Below, one piece after another: positions 1 through 6,724 of a stretch of DNA of 9,390 bases; positions within the stretch are counted from its first letter, which is position 1; every line of letters begins with the position of its first letter. The position numbers were made by a program, and so were the translations under genes. Below the pieces are notes generated by a model that saw only the letters and a program-made list of their open reading frames with translations, made no database searches and had not been told where the DNA came from. Source of the stretch: Planctomycetes bacterium RBG_16_43_13 (GTDB lineage Bacteria; Planctomycetota; MHYJ01); contig MHYJ01000159.1 of assembly GCA_001828445.1 (NCBI GenBank), forward strand, positions 2,648 to 12,037, written 5' to 3'.

Positions 1-118
1 ATAGGTCTGATGGGAAGCTACCGTTCTCGTCAAGTTCAATGGCATGAGTTCTTAGCTCTTTTTCTGCAAAATCACGGACAGTGCCTCGTATTAGGTGCTG
101 TGTTTCTGTAAATTCCAT
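1..118 (-). CDS. acyl-CoA dehydrogenase, N-terminal fragment (runs off left edge)
   Basis: The reverse strand opens with ATG at 118-116 and stays open for 39 codons to the window edge. It begins MEFTETQHLIRGTVRDFAEK and continues to ...ELDENGSFPSDL. This matches the N-terminal helix of the acyl-CoA dehydrogenase family, whose usual pattern is 'eeq..ir.tvrdFAekEl.p.a.e.De.g.fP'. Family members are FAD flavoproteins that oxidise acyl-CoA thioesters in the cytoplasm during fatty-acid or branched-chain amino-acid breakdown. Only the helical entry domain is visible, so the FAD-binding residues and catalytic base lie outside the window and the substrate class cannot be given. The gene is transcribed away from nusA. 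A TATAAT box at 133-128 on this strand lies nine bases before the ATG, and no Shine-Dalgarno site is seen, so the mRNA may be leaderless. The family call rests on a short stretch but the pattern is distinctive. Confidence 0.8.
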   Translation of the reverse strand, partial: MEFTETQHLIRGTVRDFAEKELRTHAIELDENGSFPSDL

Positions 119-127
119 ATCGAGAGT

Positions 128-133
128 ATTATA
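128..133 (-). promoter_or_regulatory. -10 box of the acyl-CoA dehydrogenase gene
   Basis: A perfect TATAAT on the reverse strand is separated by nine bases from the ATG at 118. With a normal -10-to-start distance, transcription would begin two or three bases before the ATG. No good -35 hexamer is found 16-18 bases upstream, so the promoter may be weak, activator-dependent or misassigned. Confidence 0.45.
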
Positions 134-189
134 TATAGGATAATTCTATCCACTACATCCATTTACTTCAACTAATTTCTCAAATACCC

Positions 190-219
190 TTGACTTTCAG
201 GGGGTTATCACTATATAAT
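190..219 (+). promoter_or_regulatory. nusA-infB promoter
   Basis: TTGACT at 190-195 and TATAAT at 214-219 are separated by 18 bases, a near-consensus housekeeping sigma promoter. Predicted transcription start is about 226. It faces nusA and is the only strong forward promoter before it. The divergent gene starts at 118, so the intervening 119-189 holds the promoter region of that gene and nothing else recognisable. Confidence 0.8.
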
Positions 220-240
220 CTGGAACAAATATAGTTTTAC

Positions 241-275
241 TAAAAAGTGGGCTCTGTTCAGACCCACTTTTTTTT
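241..275 (+). terminator. intrinsic terminator in the nusA leader (likely attenuator)
   Basis: AAAAAGTGGG (242-251) pairs perfectly with CCCACTTTTT (263-272). The loop can extend the stem with TCT (253-255) against AGA (260-262), leaving a C bulge and a GTTC loop. The stem is followed at once by an eight-base T tract (268-275). This is a textbook Rho-independent terminator. It lies between the promoter at 190-219 and the nusA start, with no gene before it on this strand that it could end, so it should stop transcripts initiated about 15 bases upstream of it. NusA itself stimulates intrinsic termination, and NusA-dependent leader termination is known as an autoregulatory device in other bacteria. 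By inference the hairpin makes nusA-infB self-limiting. Confidence 0.85.
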
Positions 276-295
276 AGGAGCTATTGGGGGGAAAT

Positions 296-1360
296 GTGAA
301 CAACGAAATTTTGAGAATGGTGGATGTAATCCACAAGGAAAAAGCAATAGATAAAGAGGTGATATTCGCCAGTATAGAGGAGGCAATAGCTATAGCGGCA
401 AAGAAACACCTCGATACGGAGGAAGCACCTATTGTGAATATTGATAGGAAAACAGGCAATATAACCGCAAGTATAGGAAATAAACAAATAGATACAATTA
501 CGCTCGGCAGGATAGCTGCTCAAAGTGCTAAGCAAATCATAGTTCAGAAGATAAGAGAAGCAGAACGCGATAAGGTATACAGCGAATTTGAGGCTAAGAA
601 GAACGATATACTAACAGTTAGCATAGCGAGATTTGAAGGACCTAATATAATCTGCCTTGCGGGCAAGGCAGAGGCGGTACTACCGAAGTCAGGACAGGTG
701 CCCGGTGAATCTCGTAGAGTTGGAGAAAGATTAAGAGCATTAGTAACAGAAATAGAAAAGAGAGGAACAAGGGTAAAGATATTTCTATCTCGTGCTAATG
801 ATGATTTTGTAAAACGTCTCTTCGAACTCGAGGTTCCAGAGGTAAGTGATGGAATAGTGGTAATAAAAGCAATTGCTCGCGAGCCAGGTTACAGAACCAA
901 AATAGCTGTTTATTCTAACAATGCTAAGGTAGATGCGGCTGGCGCGTGTATTGGTATCAGAGGTTCCAGAATACGTAATGTGGTCGATGAACTAAATGGC
1001 GAGAACTTAGATATAGTAAAATGGAGCACGGAGCCAGATAAATTTATAAAAGAGTCGCTGAAGCCAGCTGATGTGGCGGATGTTATCGCTGATAGTAACA
1101 AGAAGAGGGCAACTGTCTATGTAGCAAAAGATGAGTTATCTCAGGCAATCGGAAAAGGTGGCAGAAATGTAAGGTTGGCAACTCTCCTAACTGGTTGGGA
1201 GATAGATATAGTAGAAGTGAAAGGTAAGTCAGAAGAAAAGAATGATGCACCAGAAGAAACCACCTCTAATACAACCGCAACCGAAGAGCAGAAAAACGCT
1301 ATTAATAATAGTGGCGTAGATGCATCTACATCATCTGGAGATATAAGTAATGAAAGTTAG
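296..1360 (+). CDS. nusA: transcription termination/antitermination factor NusA
   Basis: NusA binds RNA polymerase and nascent RNA and modulates pausing, intrinsic termination and antitermination. Domains from the GTG start (354 aa): N-terminal polymerase-binding domain about 1-102; S1 domain about 103-170; KH1 about 185-262 with GIRG at 220-223 inside GACIGIRGSRI; KH2 about 268-310 with GKGG at 286-289. Hallmarks include LSR (164-166), FELEVPEVSDG and IAREPGYRTKIAV. The C-terminal acidic repeats of the E. coli protein are absent, replaced by a 45-residue Ser/Thr/Glu/Asn-rich tail. I chose GTG 296 because the protein then begins MNNEIL, as NusA proteins usually do. A TTG at 284 would add only MGGN. 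AGGAG (276-280) is three bases from that TTG and fifteen from the GTG; the GGGGGGA run (286-292) is a better site for the GTG. The 3' end overlaps infB by 11 bases. rimP, the usual upstream neighbour, is absent. Confidence 0.97.
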   Translation: MNNEILRMVDVIHKEKAIDKEVIFASIEEAIAIAAKKHLDTEEAPIVNIDRKTGNITASIGNKQIDTITLGRIAAQSAKQIIVQKIREAERDKVYSEFEAKKNDILTVSIARFEGPNIICLAGKAEAVLPKSGQVPGESRRVGERLRALVTEIEKRGTRVKIFLSRANDDFVKRLFELEVPEVSDGIVVIKAIAREPGYRTKIAVYSNNAKVDAAGACIGIRGSRIRNVVDELNGENLDIVKWSTEPDKFIKESLKPADVADVIADSNKKRATVYVAKDELSQAIGKGGRNVRLATLLTGWEIDIVEVKGKSEEKNDAPEETTSNTTATEEQKNAINNSGVDASTSSGDISNES

Positions 1361-3725
1361 TGAATTAGCAAAAGAGCTTGGCTATAAGACAGCCGAATTA
1401 TTAGAATTGGCGGGTGCTAACGGCATAAATATAATAGGCGTCCGAGCCATCATAGACGACAAGACGGCTTCAACTATACGTGCCAAAATCACACCTAAAG
1501 ATACAAAGTCAAAAACACCAAATAAAAAAGTACTATCCAGTGCAAAGACAAAGAAGGGAGTATCAGCCAAGAAAACAAAACAGGCAAAACCGAAAGAGCC
1601 ACATCATATAGAACCATCACTTCCGAAAGCAACGCATACCCTCAAACAGCAACCGGCAGAAAAGTTCGATGAATCTACTCCAAAAGTTGATAAAAAACCA
1701 CTAATTGATGTTGATAAAATACTCGGTGAAGAGAAAGAGGTTCGAGCCATACGCGTTGCAGAAATTGATAAATACACCAAAGAAGGACGCGAAGTAACAA
1801 AAGAGAAACGCATAATAAAATCAACTACCGCCGTCATAGAACAACCTCACGTAAAACCAAAACCTAAAAAGCTAATACAACCGCTACCAGAAATTGCTAA
1901 ACCACTACCTGTAGAGAAGGTGGCAGAGATAGCAGTCCCCATAACTGTAAAGGATTTATCAGCAGCCATCGGCGTAAAGGCGAATATTATTCTGAGAAAA
2001 CTTATAGACCATAACATCCTTGTAAATATAAATTCGTCCCTTGATAAAGACGCAGTAGAGCTTATAACTGCTGAACTTTATAAAAAGATTGAGATAAAAA
2101 AATCAAAAACTGTAGATACATCTCTTATGCTGGAAGAAGAGAAAGATAAACCAGAAAATCTCATCCTACGCCCACCTGTAGTGGTTTTTATGGGCCATGT
2201 CGATCACGGCAAAACGTCCTTGCTCGATAGAATTAGACAGACAAAAATAGCCGCGCAAGAGTCAGGCGGTATAACGCAACATATAGGCGCTTCTAAGGTA
2301 AAGATTGGTGAAAACAAATATGTCGTCTTCCTTGATACACCGGGGCATGAGGCGTTTACGGCGATGAGGGCGAGGGGGGCGAATGTTACGGATGTGGCGG
2401 TGCTGGTGGTCGCTGCTGATGACGGCGTGATGCCGCAGACGGAGGAGGCAATCAACCACGCCCGCGCAGCCGGCGTTCCCATCGTCGTCGCTCTCAATAA
2501 ATGCGACAAAAAAGAGGCGAACGCAAACCGTGTCAAGCACCAACTTTCGCAACTCGGCTTGATTCCAGAGGACTGGGGCGGCAACACCGTCTTCGTCGAG
2601 GTCTCCGCCATCACGGGTCAAAATATCGATATGCTTATCGAAATGCTCTCCCTCGAGGCGGAACTTCTCGAACTTAAGGCAAACCCGAACAAGCCCGCCC
2701 GCGGCACTGTCCTCGAGGCGAAGAAAACAGAAAATAAAGGCATCGCCGCTACCGTCCTCGTCCAAAACGGAACATTGAAGCGAGGCGACATCGTCATCTG
2801 CGGCAGGGCTTACGGAAAAATCCGCGCCATCCTCGACAGCACAGGAAAAAATATCCCATCCGCTCTGCCCTCCACGCCTGTAGAAACATTCGGCTTGTCC
2901 GACGTCCCCGAGGCAGGCGACAAACTAATCGCCGTAGGAAATATCGAGACCGCACGCAACATCACCGAAGAAAGAAAAATCGAACACCGCCAGGAACAAT
3001 TAAAAGAACGCACCCACGTTACACTTGACAACCTCTACTCCCACATCGAGAGCGGCGGCATAAAAGAGGTCAGAATAATATTAAAGACCGACGTCAAGGG
3101 CTCCGTCGAGGTTCTCCGAGAGTCGCTAAAAAATATTACAGGGCATAAAGCAGAAGGCAAAGACGAGAAGGCACCCGCAGAGGAAGTAAAAATCCGCATC
3201 CTGCACAGCGCCGTCGGCGGTATCAACGAGTCCGACGTGATTTTAGCAGACGCATCCGACGCCATCATCATCGGCTTCAACGTCATCCCCGAAGACCGCG
3301 CCCGCACACTCGCCAAGGACAAGGGTGTCGATATCCGCCTCTACGACGTCATCTACAAGGCAATAGAAGATATGAAAGCCGCACTCGAGGGTCTGCTCGA
3401 ACCGGAAAAGGTCGAGGTGCGAATCGGCTACTGCACCGTGAAGGAGGTCTTCAAGGTATCGAAGGTCGGCACGATTGCGGGATGTTTGGTAACTGACGGG
3501 AAGATTGCACGGTCATCATCCATCCGCCTGGCGCGAGACGGCAAGGTCATCTACAGCGGCAAGTTAGAGTCGCTGAAGCGATTCAAGGACGATGCCCGCG
3601 AGGTTGCCAGCGGCTACGAGTGCGGACTCAAAATCGCCAACTATGACGATGTAAAAACAGGCGACGTAGTCGAGGCATTCGAGGTGAAAGAGGTAGCAAG
3701 GAAGTTAGCAGGGGCGGGGAAGTAG
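1350..3725 (+). CDS. infB: translation initiation factor IF-2
   Basis: IF-2 is the GTPase that brings formyl-Met-tRNA to the 30S subunit and promotes 50S joining. At 791 aa it has a full domain set: first IF2_N module 1-47; Lys/Pro-rich linker to about 197; second IF2_N module about 198-247; GTPase domain about 274-445 with G1 GHVDHGKT (282-289), G3 DTPGH (329-333), G4 NKCD (383-386) and G5 SAITG (419-423); then the EF-Tu-like domain II, domain III, and the C-terminal initiator-tRNA-binding beta-barrel ([14 protein letters not shown] onward). GGAG at 1337-1340 lies nine bases before the ATG, inside the nusA coding end, so the two genes are translationally coupled. ylxR and the L7Ae-like gene often found between nusA and infB are missing, and rbfA does not follow. 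Codon usage changes sharply near 2340: before it isoleucine is mostly ATA, after it mostly ATC (hand count 21 of 34 ATA, then 29 of 38 ATC). Confidence 0.98.
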   Translation: MKVSELAKELGYKTAELLELAGANGINIIGVRAIIDDKTASTIRAKITPKDTKSKTPNKKVLSSAKTKKGVSAKKTKQAKPKEPHHIEPSLPKATHTLKQQPAEKFDESTPKVDKKPLIDVDKILGEEKEVRAIRVAEIDKYTKEGREVTKEKRIIKSTTAVIEQPHVKPKPKKLIQPLPEIAKPLPVEKVAEIAVPITVKDLSAAIGVKANIILRKLIDHNILVNINSSLDKDAVELITAELYKKIEIKKSKTVDTSLMLEEEKDKPENLILRPPVVVFMGHVDHGKTSLLDRIRQTKIAAQESGGITQHIGASKVKIGENKYVVFLDTPGHEAFTAMRARGANVTDVAVLVVAADDGVMPQTEEAINHARAAGVPIVVALNKCDKKEANANRVKHQLSQLGLIPEDWGGNTVFVEVSAITGQNIDMLIEMLSLEAELLELKANPNKPARGTVLEAKKTENKGIAATVLVQNGTLKRGDIVICGRAYGKIRAILDSTGKNIPSALPSTPVETFGLSDVPEAGDKLIAVGNIETARNITEERKIEHRQEQLKERTHVTLDNLYSHIESGGIKEVRIILKTDVKGSVEVLRESLKNITGHKAEGKDEKAPAEEVKIRILHSAVGGINESDVILADASDAIIIGFNVIPEDRARTLAKDKGVDIRLYDVIYKAIEDMKAALEGLLEPEKVEVRIGYCTVKEVFKVSKVGTIAGCLVTDGKIARSSSIRLARDGKVIYSGKLESLKRFKDDAREVASGYECGLKIANYDDVKTGDVVEAFEVKEVARKLAGAGK

Positions 3726-3757
3726 GGAGCGTTTATCGGCTTGGCTACGTAGTTTTT
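3722..3757 (+). terminator. possible terminator of nusA-infB
   Basis: GTAG (3722-3725, overlapping the infB stop) can pair with CTAC (3745-3748), and AGC (3728-3730) with GCT (3739-3741), across a small internal loop. GTAG and five Ts follow. The stem is imperfect and modest in strength, so this is tentative. Confidence 0.4.
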
Positions 3758-3766
3758 AAGTGCCAG
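3734..3766 (+). repeat. intergenic repeat, copy 1 (after infB)
   Basis: The segment contains CGGCTT, a T5 run and AAGTGCCAG (3758-3766). It aligns with the copy at 6636-6695 over CGGCTT...TTTTAAGTGCCAG. Unlike the copies at 4802 and 6636 it is not followed by a TTGACA box. Confidence 0.6.
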
Positions 3767-3771
3767 TAGCG

Positions 3772-3806
3772 AGTTTCGGAGTTCTGAGTTTCGCAGTTTC
3801 AAGTTC
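3772..3806 (+). repeat. degenerate AGTTTC array, 7-8 base period
   Basis: AGTT(T)C begins at 3772, 3780, 3787, 3795 and 3802, a spacing of 8, 7, 8 and 7. Two bases vary between units. The array sits between intergenic repeat copy 1 and the ribosome-binding site of the next gene. Its function is unknown. Confidence 0.6.
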
Positions 3807-3829
3807 AGATAGCGAAAGGAGTAGAAAGA

Positions 3830-4747
3830 ATGAGCAATAGAACGAAGGTTATAATCTTGGTGGTAATAGCCGCACTAATAGTAGGATTAATTATCTTAAA
3901 TAATACTACTAACATGCGTATTAGTATTCTAAAGTGTATTGGTATAATCTTTATTATGATTGGTATTATATTTTTCCGCGTAAATAATATGGACGTTGTT
4001 TCCTTTAGCTTAGGTAACGTCAAGCATGCTATAAAATTTAATGCGTTCCTCATAGTGTTAGGAGTTCTTGTGTTATGTTATTTAGAATATATTGAAATTA
4101 CCGAAGGTAGGCCTGATCTTGATGATTCTCCTTCGACTCAGATGCCTCAGGACTGGCTACTTTCTAATGAAGCCAGATATCTTTATGGTAATGGAATTTA
4201 TGAAGAATGCCTTGAGAAATTAAAGCTAATAAAAACAAAAGATGAAGCTATTATAGAGGGCGTATCGTATTACACAGTAATGGCTAAATATCGATTCTTG
4301 GAGGAAAAGCTTGCACTATTTCAAACTGTTACACAGCAAGAAAAAGATGAATTAGAACAAAACTTCAAACGTTTTTTGAATGAGAGATCTGATAGCGCTT
4401 ATTTTTCTACTGTGCATTACTGGTTCGGTCATTTTTATCTACAAATATGTAAAAACGAATTTCAAGCTTTGGAAATCTTTGATATAATTATTGAAGAGGA
4501 ACCTAACTCAGAATGGATTGAGGGATCCCTATATTATTCATCGATCCTACACTATAAAAAGGATACTCCCATTGACCGTGAGAAAGCTATTAGTAACCTC
4601 AAGATACTTATAAAAGTAGGAGGACTATTAAAAATCGTTGAGAGAAATAGAGACGTCAGGGCTGACTTTTTTGCGAAACGTACCTTAAAAGATTGGGGGA
4701 TCCTAAAACAAGAAACCTTCTCCAACCCAAGTAATGAGGAGAGATAG
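3830..4747 (+). CDS. three-helix membrane protein with TPR-like soluble domain, function unknown
   Basis: I do not recognise this 305-aa protein as a named family. Three hydrophobic helices lie at about 6-24, 31-49 and 69-86, placing the first 90 residues in the membrane. The remaining 215 residues are hydrophilic and helical with aromatic/alanine spacing like tetratricopeptide repeats, for example about 108-135 (WLLSNEARYLYGNGIYEECL), 148-160, and 190-230 (...YWFGHFYLQICKNEFQALEI... then a P-containing turn EEEPNSEW). Such domains usually serve protein-protein contacts. No catalytic motif is seen. The start is well supported: AAGGAG at 3816-3821 with eight bases to the ATG, the best Shine-Dalgarno site in the window. 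No clear promoter is visible just upstream, so it may be read through from infB. Codon usage is A+T-rich, unlike the end of infB. It stands alone between two copies of the intergenic repeat. Confidence 0.75.
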   Translation: MSNRTKVIILVVIAALIVGLIILNNTTNMRISILKCIGIIFIMIGIIFFRVNNMDVVSFSLGNVKHAIKFNAFLIVLGVLVLCYLEYIEITEGRPDLDDSPSTQMPQDWLLSNEARYLYGNGIYEECLEKLKLIKTKDEAIIEGVSYYTVMAKYRFLEEKLALFQTVTQQEKDELEQNFKRFLNERSDSAYFSTVHYWFGHFYLQICKNEFQALEIFDIIIEEEPNSEWIEGSLYYSSILHYKKDTPIDREKAISNLKILIKVGGLLKIVERNRDVRADFFAKRTLKDWGILKQETFSNPSNEER

Positions 4748-4801
4748 GGTAATATAAAATAGGGGCAACAACGTCTGTTTTATTTCAAGGGTTTGTCCTA
4801 T

Positions 4802-4859
4802 CCCGTTCAGCTTGACCACATATTTATAAGCCCCCGAGGGTAAATATTCGTTGACAACT
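4802..4859 (+). repeat. intergenic repeat, copy 2, promoter-bearing (before the methyltransferase)
   Basis: This segment aligns with 6636-6695 at 49 of 58 positions with one two-base gap. The last 21 bases (4839-4859, ending in TTGACAACT) are an exact match. AAGTGCCAG is degenerate here (AAGCCCCCG). Confidence 0.8.
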
Positions 4860-4900
4860 TCTCACGTTAGATAGAGAATCGCTCTATAAACATATAGAAT
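4851..4900 (+). promoter_or_regulatory. methyltransferase promoter region
   Basis: Two readings are possible. TTGACA (4851-4856) with a 17-base spacer gives the weak -10 GAGAAT (4874-4879) and a leader of about 24 bases. Alternatively TAGAGA (4872-4877), 17 bases, then TAGAAT (4895-4900) lies nine bases from the ATG and gives a nearly leaderless mRNA. No Shine-Dalgarno site precedes the ATG in either case. The second spacing equals that of the nuclease gene at 6725. Confidence 0.55.
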
Positions 4901-4909
4901 TAAATTTAT

Positions 4910-5929
4910 ATGATAAGAACCATAAAAGACGAAAAGAGGGCACCCCTAAATCGGACATTGACTTTGGGGAAAGAAGACATAGGTAGGTTGAAAACAAAAA
5001 TAGTTGCACTAACCAACAAGGTTAAGATAGCTGAAATGACTAACAAGACAATTCACCAAGACATTTTTGAGGCAGTAGAATATCTACCCGCGAAATTTGT
5101 GGACGTCCTTTTCATAGACCCGCCCTATAATTTGGACAAAGAGTTTAATTCCAACAAGTTCAAGAAAATGACGTCGGCAGAGTATGAAGTATGGATAGAT
5201 TCTTGGCTTAAGCCATTACTCAAGATATTGAAGCCCTCTGCATCAATCTATATTTGTGGCGACTGGCGGTCGGCAAGCGCCATATTTAATGTAATGTCTA
5301 AATATTTTATAGTTAGGAATAGAATCACGTGGGAGAGGGAGAAGGGTAGAGGTGCAAAGCATAATTGGAAAAATTGCTCTGAAGATATATGGTATGGGAC
5401 AATGTCTGATAAATTTACTTTTCATAGTGATAAGGTAATGCTCAAAAGAAAGGTTATCGCACCTTATCGAGATGAGAATGGCAAACCAAAGGACTGGGTT
5501 CAGGAAGAGGATGGTGATTATCGCCTTACTTACCCCTCTAACTTGTGGACGGATATTACAGTGCCATTCTGGTCAATGCCCGAAAATACCGACCACCCGA
5601 CACAGAAGCCGGAGAAGTTACTCGCCAAGATTATACTTGCAAGTTCTAATGACGGCGATTTTGTCTTCGACCCGTTTTTGGGCTCTGGGACAACATCTGT
5701 CGTAGCCAAGAAATTAGGAAGAAGATATTGTGGCGTAGAAATTGACCCTCTCTATTGTTGCCTTACCGAGAAGAGATTAGAAATGGCGGAACACGACCGT
5801 TCTATTCAAGGGTATGTTGATGACGTATTCTGGGAGAGAAACACGATTACAAATGGTAAGAAGATAAAGGCAATAGAAAAAGGGCGGTTTACACAATCAG
5901 AAAGTTTATTCCCATCTATAAGAATATGA
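4910..5929 (+). CDS. site-specific DNA methyltransferase, beta class, probably adenine-N6
   Basis: The enzyme transfers a methyl group from S-adenosylmethionine to a base in a specific DNA sequence, protecting the host from the partner nuclease. In the 339-aa protein the catalytic motif IV, DPPY (70-73, inside FIDPPYNL), comes first. A target-recognition region of about 150 residues follows, then HPTQKP (229-234) and the cofactor motif I, DPFLGSGTT (254-262), and GVEID. The IV-TRD-I order defines the beta class. DPPY favours adenine-N6, but N4-cytosine is not excluded. About 30 residues precede the catalytic core. Its stop overlaps the endonuclease start by four bases (ATGA at 5926), as in compact type II systems. 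The recognition sequence cannot be read from the protein. Upstream lies the promoter-bearing repeat copy 2. Confidence 0.95.
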   Translation: MIRTIKDEKRAPLNRTLTLGKEDIGRLKTKIVALTNKVKIAEMTNKTIHQDIFEAVEYLPAKFVDVLFIDPPYNLDKEFNSNKFKKMTSAEYEVWIDSWLKPLLKILKPSASIYICGDWRSASAIFNVMSKYFIVRNRITWEREKGRGAKHNWKNCSEDIWYGTMSDKFTFHSDKVMLKRKVIAPYRDENGKPKDWVQEEDGDYRLTYPSNLWTDITVPFWSMPENTDHPTQKPEKLLAKIILASSNDGDFVFDPFLGSGTTSVVAKKLGRRYCGVEIDPLYCCLTEKRLEMAEHDRSIQGYVDDVFWERNTITNGKKIKAIEKGRFTQSESLFPSIRI

Positions 5930-6582
5930 CCAAAAGTGTTTTATTCTATAGAAGTAAGTATAAAAAATTAGAAAGGGATATTAAAAAGTTCCTGAATGCG
6001 CAACCCACATTTATGTCCCTTAAAACCGTATCAAGCACAAGGGCTATAGGCGATGCAGTGCAAGAACTGCTGGCGGAGAATTTCAAGATAATAGCAGGTG
6101 ATATAGTTACAAAATATAATGCTGTGTTCGCACGTCGTGCTATGGCGGACTTGGCTTTCGAGGATAAAGATGGCTTTTATTATGTGATTGATGTTAGCAC
6201 CCATAATATAGAGACGCACTTTAATATGCCTAATATAACCTCTGTGGAGAGGTTAACTCGTTTTTACGAAGATGACAGAAACTATTTTGTACTTTTGGCT
6301 GTAGCATATTCACTAAAAGGTAGACGCGTAGTAGTTAAGAATGTCCACTTTGTGCCGATTGAGTTTTTGTCTTGGGATTGTCTAACAATAGGTGCATTAG
6401 GTTGGGGACAAATACAGATTGCAAATTCAAACAGGATAGTAATCCGAGAGCAAAATAGGAGGAAGTGGATGATAGAATTTTGTGACACGATGTTACAGTT
6501 TTACCCTGCGGAGATAGATAAGACGAGAAAAAGAATTTCATACTTTAAGAAGGTCAAAAGATTCTGGCAATCTAAGAAATAG
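5926..6582 (+). CDS. type II restriction endonuclease-like protein (PD-(D/E)XK type, Lys position is Ser)
   Basis: At 218 aa, overlapping the methyltransferase gene by ATGA, this is the expected nuclease partner of a restriction-modification pair. The core fits the EcoRV/HincII style of the PD-(D/E)XK fold: D75 in MADLAFED, a beta-hairpin, then D89-V90-S91-T92 (YYVIDVSTHN). EcoRV and HincII place a metal-binding Asp, 12-15 residues, then D-I-K-T here. The normally essential lysine is serine (codon AGC at 6196-6198). A conserved-looking stretch follows (HFNMPNITSVERLTRFYED), then mixed alpha/beta sequence and a very basic C-terminus. The reading frame is intact, so this is either a variant active site, as in the few restriction enzymes that lack Lys, or an inactivated enzyme. 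Translation is probably coupled to the methyltransferase, which would make methylation precede cutting. Sure of the locus role, less of activity. Confidence 0.8.
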   Translation: MTKSVLFYRSKYKKLERDIKKFLNAQPTFMSLKTVSSTRAIGDAVQELLAENFKIIAGDIVTKYNAVFARRAMADLAFEDKDGFYYVIDVSTHNIETHFNMPNITSVERLTRFYEDDRNYFVLLAVAYSLKGRRVVVKNVHFVPIEFLSWDCLTIGALGWGQIQIANSNRIVIREQNRRKWMIEFCDTMLQFYPAEIDKTRKRISYFKKVKRFWQSKK

Positions 6583-6611
6583 GAGTAGAGGGAAGTATAA
6601 GGCACGAGGTC

Positions 6612-6660
6612 TTAAGCAAACTAATTACTACCCCCCCCGTTCGGCTTAAATACATATTTT
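6612..6660 (+). terminator. possible weak terminator of the restriction-modification operon
   Basis: TTAAGC (6612-6617) can pair with GCTTAA (6644-6649), followed by ATACATATTTTT. The loop is long and contains a run of eight C (6631-6638). Only six base pairs, so weak. Confidence 0.25.
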
Positions 6661-6695
6661 TCTAAGTGCCAGAAGGTAAATATTCGTTGACAACT
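6636..6695 (+). repeat. intergenic repeat, copy 3, promoter-bearing (before the nuclease gene)
   Basis: This is the fullest copy: CGGCTT, T5, AAGTGCCAG (6664-6672), then the 21 bases shared exactly with copy 2, including TTGACA. The copies lie 1.8 kb apart and flank the restriction-modification genes as direct repeats. Confidence 0.8.
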
Positions 6696-6715
6696 CTAAT
6701 TAGTTTAACTATCTT
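6687..6715 (+). promoter_or_regulatory. promoter of the phospholipase-D-like nuclease gene
   Basis: A perfect TTGACA (6687-6692), 17-base spacer and TATCTT (6710-6715) are followed by only nine bases before the ATG at 6725. Predicted start is two or three bases before the ATG, so the mRNA is probably leaderless. The -35 box belongs to intergenic repeat copy 3. Confidence 0.7.
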
Positions 6716-6724
6716 GCCCAAAAG

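Noticed and set aside
284..295. TTG at 284 as the nusA start
   Set aside because: It adds MGGN, which is not seen in typical NusA N-termini, and AGGAG is only three bases away; GTG 296 gives the usual MNxEIL beginning.
274..535. Reverse-strand frames over the nusA start
   Set aside because: They are antisense to the conserved NusA N-terminus and cross the terminator hairpin; no coding features.
2204..2765. Two long reverse-strand open frames (2204-2614 and 2262-2765)
   Set aside because: They lie inside the infB GTPase domain and exist because that part is G+C-rich with few stops; neither protein has recognisable motifs or a start signal.
5472..5705. Forward frame inside the methyltransferase gene
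   Set aside because: It overlaps the conserved HPTQKP and DPFLGSGTT motifs in another frame and has no plausible protein pattern.
6631..6638. Run of eight C as a phase-variable promoter switch
   Set aside because: It lies about 50 bases upstream of the -35 box rather than between -35 and -10 or in a coding frame, so length changes would have little direct effect.
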